Of a stretch of 64,000 bases of DNA, positions 45,388 to 54,518 are shown one piece after another (the first letter of the stretch is position 1; every line of letters starts with the position of its first letter). A program made the translations under genes and the position numbers. This DNA comes from Fimbriimonadaceae bacterium (lineage in GTDB: Bacteria > Armatimonadota > UBA10988), in the NCBI GenBank assembly GCA_020850355.1, contig JADZEX010000021.1:142377-206376 (forward strand). The letters are read 5' to 3'. Under the pieces are notes generated by a model, which did no database searches, was not told the origin of the DNA, and saw only the letters and a program-made list of their open reading frames with translations.

Positions 45388-46258
45388 GGGACGGCCGAGC
45401 AGCCTGGACCAACGGCTCCTCGCCCCACTGCTGACTGACCTGGGCGGGCTGCCGGTCGACTTCGTGCCAGCGGGTGGCAAGCAGCAAGTGCGGCAGGTGC
45501 ACGCCTACCTGCGAACCACCGCCGGCCCGCCGGCCCTGGCGGTGCTGGATCGCGACGACGACGACCTGACCAGCGCCGAGCAGAGCTGGGCGGGAGACGG
45601 CAGTCAGCCGTTCGTGTGGACGCGGTGCCAGATCGAGAACTACCTGTTGGACCCCGCCATCGTGGCGGCTGCGCTGGTGGCCTTGGCGCGGGCGCCACGC
45701 GCCGGCGACCTGACCGCAGTGCCGACCCAGGACCTGGCGACCTGGCTGTTGCAGGCGGCGGCCGACCTGCGCGCTGAGCGCTGCTTGCGGTCGTGCGAGG
45801 TCGCGATCCGTGGTGAACTCGGGGTGGCGCTCGGCGGGCAGCGCACCAGCTACCATGTGCCGACCCCAGTGGACTGCGCGCCCGCAGCCTGCTGCACCGC
45901 GCTGGTGACCGCCAGCGACTCCTTCCGCGCCGCCTGCGCCACGGCCGGCCGCGCCGCGTGCCTCCGCGCCGCGGCCCTCCAGGAGCGCTGGGAGAGGACC
46001 TGGGCGACCGTCTGCTCAGCCGCTCAGGACTCCGCTTGCGTCCTGCGCGACTTCCCAGGCAAGCGCCTCCTGCGAACCATCACGGACCGGCTATTCGGCC
46101 TGGTGAGTGGCGCCGCCCGACGTGCTCCAGACCGGTTTCGGTTCGATGTCGAGGCGGCTCTGATCGCCGCCCTGTGCGAACTCCACCGCGATGGTGAGTG
46201 GCAGCACAGCGACCTCTGCCGGCTGCTTCAGCGCGCGGCCCCCCAGGAGCCCCTGTGA
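45365..46258 (+). CDS. TOPRIM/DUF4435-like effector, PARIS AriB-like
   Basis: The internal ATG (MAIRLVCEGRPSSLD) gives 297 residues. LVCEGRPSSLDQRLL resembles the first TOPRIM Glu-Gly motif. ALAVLDRDDDDL has the D-x-D, and RCQIENYLLDP is the E-N-Y-L stretch typical of DUF4435. The long helical C-terminus is Cys- and Ala-rich. In PARIS the TOPRIM subunit cleaves host tRNA once freed. It starts inside the ATPase gene and its stop overlaps the trmFO start (GTGA), so all three are translationally coupled. Confidence 0.75.
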   Translation: MAIRLVCEGRPSSLDQRLLAPLLTDLGGLPVDFVPAGGKQQVRQVHAYLRTTAGPPALAVLDRDDDDLTSAEQSWAGDGSQPFVWTRCQIENYLLDPAIVAAALVALARAPRAGDLTAVPTQDLATWLLQAAADLRAERCLRSCEVAIRGELGVALGGQRTSYHVPTPVDCAPAACCTALVTASDSFRAACATAGRAACLRAAALQERWERTWATVCSAAQDSACVLRDFPGKRLLRTITDRLFGLVSGAARRAPDRFRFDVEAALIAALCELHRDGEWQHSDLCRLLQRAAPQEPL

Positions 46259-47571
46259 ATCCCGACTTGACCATTCTGGGCGGCGGACTGGCTGGCAGCG
46301 AGGCGGCCTGGCAGGCGGCCGAACGTGGGCTGCGGGTGCGGCTGTACGAGATGCGGCCGGAGCGCAGCACGGGGGTGCATCAGACCGCCGACCTGGCCGA
46401 GCTGGTCTGTAGCGGGTCGCTGAAGTCACTGCTGGTGACCACCGCCAGCGGGCTGCTGAATCACGAGTTGGAGTCGCTCGGCTCGCTGATCCTGCGGTGT
46501 GGGCGGCAGGCGGCGATTCCGGGGGGGCAGGCGCTGGCGGTCGACCGGCGGGAGTTTGCGGCGGCGGTGACAGCCGCGGTGGAGGGGCATCCGCGGATTC
46601 AGGTGGTGCGGCAGGAGGCCCTCACCGTGCCCCGTGAGGGGCTGGTGATCGTCGCCAGCGGGCCGCTCACCTCGGCCGCCCTGGCCGCCGATCTGGCGGC
46701 GCTGACCGGGGCCGGGCAGATGGCCTTCTACGACGCCATCGCCCCAACGGTCGAGTACGAGAGCATCGACCTGGAGCCGGTCTACCGGGCCTCACGTTAC
46801 GGCCGCGGAGGGGCCGATTACCTGAACTGCCCGCTGACGCTGGAGCAGTACACGGCCTTCCACGAAGCCCTGGTCAGCGCCGAGCGCCACGCGCCGAAGT
46901 GCCCCGAGGACACGGTCTACTTCGAGAGCTGTCTGCCGATCGAGATCATCGCCGAGCGGAGCTTCAAGGGACCGACCTACGGGCCGCTGAAGCCGGTCGG
47001 GTTGGACGACCCGCGGACCGGTCGGCGGCCCTACGCGGTGGTGCAACTGCGGCAGGAAAACCGGGCCGCGACGCTGTGGTCGCTGGTCGGGTTCCAGACG
47101 CAGCTCAAGCGCGGCGAGCAGGAGCGGATCTTCCGGCTGATCCCGGGCCTGGAACGGGCCGTCTTCGCGCGGTATGGGCAGGTCCACCGCAACACCTTCC
47201 TGAACTCACCGCAGGTGCTGGACCCGACGCTGCAGCTCCGGGCGCAGCCGGAGGTGCTGCTGGCCGGGCAACTGATCGGTGTCGAAGGCTATATGGAGAG
47301 CGCCGCGGCGGGGTGGTTGGCGGGGGTCAACGCGGCGCGGGTGCAGCGCGGCCAGGAGGCCCTGGTACCGCCCGCCACGACGATGTTAGGGGCGCTGGTG
47401 CGGTACGTCAGCGACCCGTGGTGCAAGTCGTTCCAGCCGATGAACGCCAACTTCGGCCTGCTACCGCACCTGGACGTGAAGCCGAAGGACGCCCGCAAGC
47501 AGGCCTACGCCGACCGCGCGCTGGCCGACCTGGCGGCCTGGAGCGCCGCCAGCGGCGCGCTCGAACTGTGA
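46255..47571 (+). CDS. trmFO: Methylenetetrahydrofolate-tRNA-(uracil-5-)-methyltransferase
   Basis: The start is GTG (VNPDLTILGGGLAGSE), fixed by the FAD-binding GGGLAGSEAAWQ near 8-19 and by overlap with the stop before it. The 438-residue length is normal. ELVCSGSLKSL, FYDAIAPTVEYESIDLE, FESCLPIEIIAERS, and MNANFGLLP near the end are TrmFO hallmarks, including the catalytic Cys region. The enzyme makes m5U54 in the T-loop of tRNA using CH2-THF and FADH2. Coupling to a TOPRIM/DUF4435 gene is unusual for this housekeeping gene. Confidence 0.95.
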   Translation: MNPDLTILGGGLAGSEAAWQAAERGLRVRLYEMRPERSTGVHQTADLAELVCSGSLKSLLVTTASGLLNHELESLGSLILRCGRQAAIPGGQALAVDRREFAAAVTAAVEGHPRIQVVRQEALTVPREGLVIVASGPLTSAALAADLAALTGAGQMAFYDAIAPTVEYESIDLEPVYRASRYGRGGADYLNCPLTLEQYTAFHEALVSAERHAPKCPEDTVYFESCLPIEIIAERSFKGPTYGPLKPVGLDDPRTGRRPYAVVQLRQENRAATLWSLVGFQTQLKRGEQERIFRLIPGLERAVFARYGQVHRNTFLNSPQVLDPTLQLRAQPEVLLAGQLIGVEGYMESAAAGWLAGVNAARVQRGQEALVPPATTMLGALVRYVSDPWCKSFQPMNANFGLLPHLDVKPKDARKQAYADRALADLAAWSAASGALEL

Positions 47572-47586
47572 CTCTGGGAGGTTGAG

Positions 47587-48744
47587 ATGATCGACTGGCA
47601 AGCCTACCGCGCCCTCTGGCCGTACACCGCGACCGACCAGGTCTGGCTGCAACACGCCGGCATCACGCCGCCCTGTCGACGGGTACTGGACGCTGCCAAC
47701 GGCGTGCTGGAGGGGTTCGTGCAGCGCCCGGCGGCGGGCTACGCGGCGCTCTGGTCGGGCGCCAATGAGGGCGCCCGCGGCCAGGTCGCGACGTTTCTGG
47801 GCACCACCGCCGAGCAGGTGGCGCTGGTCAAGAACACCAGCCAGGGCGTTCTGTTCGTGGCGGGCGGGCTGGCCTGGCAGGCCGGCCAGAACGTCGTCAC
47901 GCTGGCCGCCGAGTACCCGGCCAACCGTCTGCCGTGGCGCGTGGCCGAAGGGCTGGGCGCCGAGCTGCGGACGGTCCAGCCGGTGGCCGGGGGGCGCTTC
48001 CCAGTCGACACGATCGCGGCGGCCGTGGACCACGGCACGCGGGTGGTGGCGGTGAGCTGGGTGCAGTACCTCAACGGCTTCCGCTGCGACCTGCCAGCCC
48101 TGGCCGAGGTCTGCCACCGGGTCGGGGCCTTCCTGGTGGTCGACGGGGTGCAGGGCGTCGGCGCGCTGCCGGTGCCGCTCGACTGCGTCGACGCGCTAGC
48201 CGTCGGCGGGCACAAGTGGCTCTGCGGGGTCGAGGGCGCGGGGTTCCTGTACCTCTCGCCACGCCTGCTGAACGCCCTGCAGCCGCGGCAAGTGAGCTGG
48301 AAGTCGGTGGCCACGGACCTCAGCACGCCGGGGGCCGAGGTCGCGGTGGAGCCGGGCCTGCCGCCGCTGAAGGCTGGGGCGGAGCGGCTCGAGGAAGGCA
48401 CGCCGAACTGCTGGGGCAACATCGCCCTGGGCGCCGCAGTGACGATGCTCCACGAGATCGGCGCCGCCGCGATCGCGGCGCGCCATCAGGAGTTGCAGGG
48501 CTACCTGCTGGACCACCTGGCCGGCCTCGGGTTCGTGCAGACCTCACCAGCCGACTCCGGCGAGCGCGCCGGGATCCTCGCCGTGCGGCACCCGCGCCAC
48601 GCGCCGAGCGAGTTGCTGAGCGCCCTCAAGCGGCACCAGATCACCGCCATCCACCGCGCCGACAGCATTCGGCTGTCGCCCCACTTCTACAACACCACGG
48701 CCGATCTGGACCGCGTCGTGGCGGCGTGGGCCGAACTGGGCTGA
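47587..48744 (+). CDS. Class V aminotransferase/cysteine desulfurase-like protein
   Basis: The 385-residue protein has the PLP-dependent fold. VDGVQGVGALPV near 181 supplies the Asp-x-x-Gln, and VGGHKWLCGVEGAGFLY near 206 the PLP Lys. TPNCWGNIALGAAV near 273 fits the large-domain region. No active-site Cys loop of the IscS type is seen, so isopenicillin-N-epimerase-like or selenocysteine lyase-like subfamilies are more likely than a true cysteine desulfurase. The substrate is unknown. It starts 15 bases after trmFO with GGGAGG close by. Confidence 0.8.
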   Translation: MIDWQAYRALWPYTATDQVWLQHAGITPPCRRVLDAANGVLEGFVQRPAAGYAALWSGANEGARGQVATFLGTTAEQVALVKNTSQGVLFVAGGLAWQAGQNVVTLAAEYPANRLPWRVAEGLGAELRTVQPVAGGRFPVDTIAAAVDHGTRVVAVSWVQYLNGFRCDLPALAEVCHRVGAFLVVDGVQGVGALPVPLDCVDALAVGGHKWLCGVEGAGFLYLSPRLLNALQPRQVSWKSVATDLSTPGAEVAVEPGLPPLKAGAERLEEGTPNCWGNIALGAAVTMLHEIGAAAIAARHQELQGYLLDHLAGLGFVQTSPADSGERAGILAVRHPRHAPSELLSALKRHQITAIHRADSIRLSPHFYNTTADLDRVVAAWAELG

Positions 48745-48756
48745 GCCCCAACGCAC

Positions 48757-48784
48757 CGCGGGCCGGTCGGCTGACCGGCCCGCG
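48757..48784. terminator. Bidirectional hairpin between convergent genes
   Basis: CGCGGGCCGGTC and GACCGGCCCGCG form a perfect 12-bp stem with a four-base loop, between the aminotransferase gene and the convergent folE2. The position fits a shared terminator for both strands. No T-run is seen on either side. Confidence 0.6.
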
Positions 48785-48804
48785 TGACCCTGCTGGCAAG
48801 CTGA

Positions 48805-49629
48805 CTACGGCAGGAACGCCGCGGGGCAACCAGCGAGCTTGTCCTCCTCGATCAACGCGTAGGCGTTGTGGGTGTGGATGCTCTCTTCGTTTTCGGACTC
48901 GACCCGGAACCAGGTGATCCGGTCGTCGGCCCGCACCGCGGCGGTGATGTCGCGGACCATGTCCTCAACAAACTTCGGGTGGTCGTAGGCGTACTCGGTG
49001 ACGTACTTCTCGTCGGGGCGCTTCAGGACACTATAGATCTGCGCCGAGCCGAGGCTCTCGACCAGCTCGATCATCTCTTCCAGCCAAATGCTCTCGGTAC
49101 ACTGCCAGTTGAGCGTCACGAAGCTGCGCTGGTTGTGGGCACCGTAGGCGCTGATCTTCTTGGAGCAAGGGCACAGCGTGGTCACCGGCACCGTCACGGC
49201 GTAGCAGATCCGGATCCGGTCGTCGAGGTCGACCTCGGCCTTCACGCGACAGTCGTAGTGCAACATGCCGGGCTGCCCGGTGACGGGGGCGCGCTTTTCG
49301 AGGAAGTACGGGAACTCCAGCTCGAGGTAGGCCGACTGCGCTTCGAGGCGCTGCTTCATGTGCCGCAGCAGCGTCCCGATGTCGTGGATGTCCAGCTCGC
49401 GGCGGTGCTCATTGAGCACTTCCACGAAGCGGCTCATGTGGGTGCCCTTGAAGCTGCGGTCGAGCGAGACGTACATCGCCACCGTGGCGATGGTGTGCTG
49501 CGGCCCGTTGCCCCGCATGCCCAGCACCACGGGGTACTTCAGCCGGCGGATGCCGACTTTGGTGATGTCGATCCCGCGGGGGTCAGCGGAGTTCTGCATG
49601 TCGGGCAGCGGCACGGTCGTCTCAATCAT
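48805..49629 (-). CDS. folE2: GTP cyclohydrolase FolE2
   Basis: The start at MIETTVPLPDMQNS gives 274 residues, the usual length for the prokaryotic-specific FolE2; an upstream extension lacks family similarity. GTHMSRFVEVL near 62-72 supplies a metal His, and VTTLCPCSKKISAYGAHNQR near 149-168 carries the conserved catalytic Cys. The enzyme makes 7,8-dihydroneopterin triphosphate, the first step of folate and queuosine precursor synthesis. FolE2 is often preferred over FolE when zinc is scarce. It is convergent with the aminotransferase gene. Confidence 0.95.
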   Translation of the reverse strand: MIETTVPLPDMQNSADPRGIDITKVGIRRLKYPVVLGMRGNGPQHTIATVAMYVSLDRSFKGTHMSRFVEVLNEHRRELDIHDIGTLLRHMKQRLEAQSAYLELEFPYFLEKRAPVTGQPGMLHYDCRVKAEVDLDDRIRICYAVTVPVTTLCPCSKKISAYGAHNQRSFVTLNWQCTESIWLEEMIELVESLGSAQIYSVLKRPDEKYVTEYAYDHPKFVEDMVRDITAAVRADDRITWFRVESENEESIHTHNAYALIEEDKLAGCPAAFLP

Positions 49630-49720
49630 CGGAACCCTCGGCTGGTCGCCGGGCCGACGGCGACAAGGGCATGGTGGGGCCGCGGTGGCGTGGCGTAAAC
49701 AGCGAACCGGCGGCGGTCCG

Positions 49721-50380
49721 TTACCAATGGCCCTCGTCGCTCTTGATGTGCAGCGTGATCCGGAGCACCGGCTCGCCAAGCAGGGCGCTCAGCGTGTGGT
49801 GGGGCACCTGGTGGACGACGGTCGCCCCGATGCGCTTGAACAAGCTGGCGTCCTTGCGGCGCACCGGCAGCGGGTACTCGCCGCCAAAGGCCGGCAGACC
49901 GCAGTCTTGGACGTAGTGCAAGAACCACAGCCCCAACTCGCGCCCGAAGCGGCCCCGCACGGCTGGCAGCAGGTGCCAGTGGCAGTGCGCCGGCAGCGGT
50001 GGGTCAGGGTTGGCGAGGACCTCCCAGGCGTCCCGCAGCCGGAGCCGGTAGAACCAGCGGGTGAAGGGATCGTAGTGCCGCCAGCGCACCGCCCAGCGGG
50101 CCGCCAGCCGCAGCGCGGCGCGGCGTTGCCAGGCGGCCTGGGCCGCTGGCTGAGTGGTGCCCAGCAGGTAGCCGACCACCTCGTCGGCCGCGTCGACGAC
50201 GACTCGGCAGGCTTGCGGTTCGTGCTCCAAGTAGAAGCCGGTGAAGTAGTCCACCAGCAGGTCGAGGTCGAGCACCGGGAACGGCAGCGGCTGGCCGAGC
50301 AAGATGGTGCGGTCGAGGACCCGCCGCACGCCGCCCAGGTCGCGCGGCTCGTAACCCCGAACTCGCCAGGTGCTGCTCAT
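49721..50380 (-). CDS. GNAT-like acyltransferase of the glycosyltransferase operon
   Basis: The 219-residue product starts MSSTWRVRGYEPRDLGGVRRVLDR, the usual first strand and helix of GNAT proteins. VVVDAADEVVGYLLGTT near 72-89 is the core beta strand, and LPAVRGRFGRELGLWFLHYV near 150 resembles the acetyl-CoA-binding stretch. Substrate is unknown. It is the last gene of a five-gene minus-strand operon; its ATG overlaps the stop of the preceding glycosyltransferase gene (ATGA). Confidence 0.7.
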   Translation of the reverse strand: MSSTWRVRGYEPRDLGGVRRVLDRTILLGQPLPFPVLDLDLLVDYFTGFYLEHEPQACRVVVDAADEVVGYLLGTTQPAAQAAWQRRAALRLAARWAVRWRHYDPFTRWFYRLRLRDAWEVLANPDPPLPAHCHWHLLPAVRGRFGRELGLWFLHYVQDCGLPAFGGEYPLPVRRKDASLFKRIGATVVHQVPHHTLSALLGEPVLRITLHIKSDEGHW

Positions 50381-51477
50381 CGGCTCTCCAAGGCAGCCTG
50401 GTGGAGCGCCAGGATGCGGTCGACATAGGTGTCCCAGCGGTAGCGGCTGGCGACGGCCCGACCGGCCGCCGCGGCGCCGGCCGGGGCGAGTCCGGCGGCG
50501 CGCTCGACCGCCGCGGCCAGCGCCGGGGCGGTGGCCCGGCAGAGGCTGCCGGCCGCCGGGGGCAGCACCTCGGCCACCGCCCCGCCGCGCACCGCGGCGA
50601 CCCGACAGCCGCTGGCGAGGGCCTCCAGCACACTCAGCGCGAAGGCCTCGATCGCCGATGGGAAGACGAACACATCGGCACTGGCGAGCAACGTGGCGAC
50701 CTCGGCGCGGGAACGTCGGAAGCCGAGCAAGGTGGTGCCCGGGGCGGCCCGCAGCAGCGCCTCGCCCGGACCGGCCCCGGCCACCACCAGCCGGTAACGC
50801 GGCCCCAGGCGCTGCATCATCGCCGGCAGCAGGGAGACCTGCTTCTCGGGCACCAGCCGGCCGACAAAGACCAGCAGCACCTCCGCCCCGGCCAATAGCT
50901 CCTGCCGCAGCACGGCGTCGCGGGCGGCGGGCCGGAAGGTGGCCAGGTCGACCCCCAGTGGGACGCGCACGACATTGGTTGCGCCAGCGGCCAGCAGTTC
51001 GGCGGCGGAGTAGGCGCTGTGGGCCACGACGGTGCCGAACTGCCGGGCGAACCAGCGGTTGTAACGCCGTATCAGCCCATGTTGCAGCGGCCCGGAGCCG
51101 ACATAGGGGGGCAGCACCTGGTCCAGCCGCTCGCAGGTGAAGCCCAGCACGGGCCGCCGCGTGGCGAGGGCGCGGGCGCAGCGCGGCAGGGTCCACTTGT
51201 CGAGAATCTCCACCACGTCGGGCTGCAGCCGCTCGACCGCCGCCAGCACCGTGGCGCGGCTCCAGATGTTGCGGTAGTCGCGGTTGACCGGTAGCACCGG
51301 CCCGCGCAGGGTGATCCGAGGGCCGTGCTCGTCGGACTCCCAGGCCTCCCGCTCGCCCGGCACCAGCAGCGCCGCGCGGTGGCCGCGGGCGGCGTAGAGT
51401 GGCCGGACCGTGTCGAGGTGCGTGCGCACCCCGCCGGTGCGGGCGCCGTAGGCGTTGGTCATCTGCAGAATGGTCAT
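50377..51477 (-). CDS. GT4 glycosyltransferase
   Basis: The start at MTILQMTNAYGARTGGVRTHLD, overlapping the stop of the deacetylase gene by four bases, gives 366 residues. The GT-B fold is shown by the glycine-rich N-terminal loop GARTGGVRTH, VFVGRLVPEKQVSLLPAMM near 197 and FPSAIEAFALSVLEALASG near 272, the last carrying the E-x7-E motif of GT4. It uses a nucleotide sugar, but donor and acceptor cannot be inferred. Confidence 0.85.
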   Translation of the reverse strand: MTILQMTNAYGARTGGVRTHLDTVRPLYAARGHRAALLVPGEREAWESDEHGPRITLRGPVLPVNRDYRNIWSRATVLAAVERLQPDVVEILDKWTLPRCARALATRRPVLGFTCERLDQVLPPYVGSGPLQHGLIRRYNRWFARQFGTVVAHSAYSAAELLAAGATNVVRVPLGVDLATFRPAARDAVLRQELLAGAEVLLVFVGRLVPEKQVSLLPAMMQRLGPRYRLVVAGAGPGEALLRAAPGTTLLGFRRSRAEVATLLASADVFVFPSAIEAFALSVLEALASGCRVAAVRGGAVAEVLPPAAGSLCRATAPALAAAVERAAGLAPAGAAAAGRAVASRYRWDTYVDRILALHQAALESR

Positions 51478-52211
51478 GCCGCCAGATACTCGGCGTAGGT
51501 CAGCGGCCGGCGCCCGGCAGCCAGGGCGCGCCGGACCAGGGCCAGGGTGTGCTGGAAGGGCTGATGATGCTGGCAATCGGCCGGGTGGACGGCCAGCCGC
51601 AGCAGCGGCAGCGGACGGTGCAGCAGGCTGAAGGCCTCGTTGACGGCCCGGCCGACGAGATCGGGCGCCAGGCTGCCGGGGCGGTTGCTGATGCCGAAAC
51701 TCCAGTGCTCGCGCCCGCGCCGCAAGTCGCGCAGGCGACCGTGGGTGGTGTAGTAGTCGAAGCCGGCCTGTCGCACCGCCGTGGCCGCCGCCGGGCTGTA
51801 GAGCCAGGCCGGGGCGACGAAGCCGCTGGTCGGCAGACCGAGCCGGTCGAGCGCGGCCCGCCCCGCGACCAGCCGCGCCAGGGCGGTCGCCTGGTCGAGC
51901 CCGACAAACTCGCCCGCGCCGCGGGCCAGCAGGCCGTCGAGCCAGGCCGCTCGGCCGCGGAGCGGTGGCTCGACCGGGTCGCGGCGGTGGTGGTAACCGT
52001 GCAGCACGATCTCGTCGCCGGCCGCAGCGCAGCGGTGGAGCCACGGGACGAAGCCGGGTGTGGCTTCCGGGGCGAGCCCCGGTTCGGCCGGACTCACCAA
52101 CAGACTGCGCCGCCTGACGCCCGCCGCGCTGAGGGCGACCAGGATCTGACGGCACAGCGCGAAGGTCCGCGGGCAGACATCGTGGACGCTGACCACCAGG
52201 GCGGGGGTCAC
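51474..52211 (-). CDS. DUF2334 polysaccharide deacetylase-like protein
   Basis: The 245-residue protein begins MTPALVVSVHDVCPRTF, typical of DUF2334. GDEIVLHGYHHRRDPV near 65-78 supplies the H-x3-H-type metal site expected of this NodB-like fold, and SVHD supplies the Asp. It probably removes acetyl groups from a sugar, fitting between two glycosyltransferases. It overlaps both neighbours by four bases, so translation is coupled across the operon. Confidence 0.85.
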   Translation of the reverse strand: MTPALVVSVHDVCPRTFALCRQILVALSAAGVRRRSLLVSPAEPGLAPEATPGFVPWLHRCAAAGDEIVLHGYHHRRDPVEPPLRGRAAWLDGLLARGAGEFVGLDQATALARLVAGRAALDRLGLPTSGFVAPAWLYSPAAATAVRQAGFDYYTTHGRLRDLRRGREHWSFGISNRPGSLAPDLVGRAVNEAFSLLHRPLPLLRLAVHPADCQHHQPFQHTLALVRRALAAGRRPLTYAEYLAA

Positions 52212-53554
52212 GGCAGATCCTCGGGCACGGCGGGCTGGCGGCGGCTGGTGACCAGCGGCGCGCGGCGCGCCGCAGCCGCCTGGCGGCGCCGGCCGAACTG
52301 CTTCCAGAAGGCCAGCAGCCCGACGGCCAAGGGGTGCTCACTATCGCGGAGCTGCACCAGCAGCCGGCGCCAGGCGGTGCGGCGCCAGGGGTAGCGCAGT
52401 TGGCGGTACTGGCCCCAGAGGCCGCTGAAGATGTCGTCCCAGCTCTGTTGCACCGCCCGCGCCCGCGCCGCGGCCGCGAACTGCCGGCGGCGCTGCGGAT
52501 CGGCCGCCAGGGCCACCAGGTGCGCCTCGAACTGCTCGGCCGACCCGGCGACCAGCCCGGTGCGCCCCGGCTCGATGATCTCGGCCGGCCCACCGCGGTC
52601 GCCAACCACCGCTGGCAGGCCGCTGGCCTGGGCCTCCAGCACGACGTTCCCGAAGGTCTCGGTGAGCGACGGGAACGCGAAGAGGTCGGCGTCAGCGTAC
52701 TCCTGCGCGAGGGCCTCGTCGCGCAAGAAGCCGGCGCAGCGCGCCTGCGGCAGGGCGGCCGCCAGCCGCTCGCGCTCAGGGCCGTCGCCGACCAGCACCA
52801 GCTCCCACGCGGGGTGCCGCAGCGCCACCTGTTGCAGCCAGTCGAGGTTCTTCTCGACCGCCAGCCGCCCGACGTACAGCAGCCGCAGCGGCGCGTCAGC
52901 CGGCCGGGCGCGGCGGGCCGGCGTGAAGAGCAGCGGGTCGACGCCGCGCCGGAACAGGGCCAACGGCGGACGGAGGTGCTCGGCGACCTGCTGCCGGGTA
53001 TACTCCGACGGCACCAGCACGCGCTGGCAATGGTTGTAGAAGCAGGCCAGGTAGTCCCAGGTCAGGGCGCTGGAGACTTCGGCGACATACTCGCAGGCCT
53101 CGGGATCCTCCCGGAAGCTGGGGTCGAGATAGCCGGTCAGGCGTTGCGAGACGTACTTCGGCAGCTCGGTGTGGTAACTGCCCAACAGCGGCCGTGAGAG
53201 CTTCGCGGCGAGGTACATCCCGGTCAGGCCGAGGTGACCCGGCGTGGCGACGTGAATCACGTCGAACGGCTGCTGCTGCGCGTAGGCCAGCACCTGGTCG
53301 TCGAGCGGCAGCAGGTCGAAGTAGAGATCCGGATAGTAGTTCAGCGGGATCCGCGGCTTGAGGCGATGAATCGTGACACTGCCGCGCTGCTCCCGGCTGC
53401 TGGCAGCCGGCGAGACGCAGAACACCTCAAGCTGCTCGCCGTGCTGCTGCGCCCAGTCGGTCAGCCGCCGGAAGGTGTGCCCGACGCCGCTAATCTCGTC
53501 GTAGGTATCCGTGAACAACGCCACCCGCAGGGGGCGCGCCCAGGGCCGCATCAT
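52208..53554 (-). CDS. GT4 glycosyltransferase
   Basis: The start at MMRPWARPLRVALFTDTYDE is chosen for its typical GT4 first strand and the GAGG upstream; it lies inside the PHP gene, overlapping it by 65 bases. The 448-residue protein has FTDTYDEISGVGHTF, LLGSYHTELPKYV, LYVGRLAVEKNLDWLQQ near 240 and FPSLTETFGNVVLEAQASG near 310, with the E-x7-E motif. It is similar to mannosyltransferases of the PimB or MgtA type. The acceptor lipid is not known. Confidence 0.85.
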   Translation of the reverse strand: MMRPWARPLRVALFTDTYDEISGVGHTFRRLTDWAQQHGEQLEVFCVSPAASSREQRGSVTIHRLKPRIPLNYYPDLYFDLLPLDDQVLAYAQQQPFDVIHVATPGHLGLTGMYLAAKLSRPLLGSYHTELPKYVSQRLTGYLDPSFREDPEACEYVAEVSSALTWDYLACFYNHCQRVLVPSEYTRQQVAEHLRPPLALFRRGVDPLLFTPARRARPADAPLRLLYVGRLAVEKNLDWLQQVALRHPAWELVLVGDGPERERLAAALPQARCAGFLRDEALAQEYADADLFAFPSLTETFGNVVLEAQASGLPAVVGDRGGPAEIIEPGRTGLVAGSAEQFEAHLVALAADPQRRRQFAAAARARAVQQSWDDIFSGLWGQYRQLRYPWRRTAWRRLLVQLRDSEHPLAVGLLAFWKQFGRRRQAAAARRAPLVTSRRQPAVPEDLP

Positions 53555-54518
53555 CGGCTGCGCCTCTTTCCAGTTCGTCGCGGAAGAGCCCCTCGACCTC
53601 CCGCGCCAACGCCCGTTGCCGGGCAAACTCGTTGACCACCCCGTAGGCCACGAAGCCGCTGACGACCAGTGACAGCAACTCCTGGGCCAGCGTCGGGAGC
53701 GCCCGCCGCTGGTCGTCGGCCAGCAGCACCAGGTGTCCGGCCCGCTTTCGCACATTGCTGGCCAACACCTTGCGCGTATCGGCTTCCAACTGCTGATGCG
53801 ACCCGGCCGCGCCGACCGGCCGCGCCAGCCCAGCCCGCAGACTCGACAGCACCTCGGCCGGGGTCGCGCCGGAGGTCACCGTGTAGCAGGTGCCGTGGTT
53901 GTCGGTGTGGCTGTCGGAGCCGCCGGTGCAGGCCACGCCGGGCGGACCGAGCCGGCGGGCCAGCAGGCTGCCGAGATCGTTCAGCCAGCGGTGGCGGGTG
54001 CCGTTGAGCCCTTCGACCAGCCGGAAGCGTGGCAGCAACTCGGCCAGCACCGGCTTCTGAAAGGTGCTGCCGCTGTGAACCCAGAGGGGGTGCTTCAAAT
54101 CGTAGGCGAGGCCACGCGAGTCGCAGTAATCGAGCAGTTGCGGCACGTTCCAGCGCAGGCAGCAGCGTTCCGGATCGCTCCCGGCGGCCGCGTGGATCGC
54201 CGCATGGTCGGCCTCGTTCAGCCCGTAGACCCCAACGTGCAGGGCCTGCCCGCGGTGGTAGCAGGTGACCTCTTCACCCCACAGCAGCCGCTCCGGCCGG
54301 GGGTGCCGGGCGACCAGCTCGAGACAGCCATCGAGGGTGTCGTGGTCGGTGAAGGTGACGTGCGTCATACCCCGGCTGAGCGCCAGGTCGTAGGCGGCAC
54401 AGGGGTCCAGGAGCGGGTGGAAGGGCAACACGATCGACGCGCCGTGAGGCAGGTCGAGCCGTTCGCGATCCTCGGAGTGGGAGGTATGGCAATGCAGGTC
54501 GAGCCGCGCCTCGGTCAA
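53490..54518 (-). CDS. PHP-domain phosphoesterase of the glycosyltransferase operon
   Basis: The 342-residue protein has the complete PHP motif set: LDLHCHTSHSED near 6-17, TFTDHDTLDG near 54-63, WGEEVTCY near 79 with the metal Glu, and TGGSDSHTDNHG near 195-206. The last ~100 residues are helical. PHP proteins hydrolyse small phosphoesters. First gene of the five-gene unit, so it may act on an intermediate of the glycolipid or polysaccharide made here, which is inference from context. Confidence 0.85.
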   Translation of the reverse strand: MTEARLDLHCHTSHSEDRERLDLPHGASIVLPFHPLLDPCAAYDLALSRGMTHVTFTDHDTLDGCLELVARHPRPERLLWGEEVTCYHRGQALHVGVYGLNEADHAAIHAAAGSDPERCCLRWNVPQLLDYCDSRGLAYDLKHPLWVHSGSTFQKPVLAELLPRFRLVEGLNGTRHRWLNDLGSLLARRLGPPGVACTGGSDSHTDNHGTCYTVTSGATPAEVLSSLRAGLARPVGAAGSHQQLEADTRKVLASNVRKRAGHLVLLADDQRRALPTLAQELLSLVVSGFVAYGVVNEFARQRALAREVEGLFRDELERGAADDAALGAPPAGGVVHGYLRRD

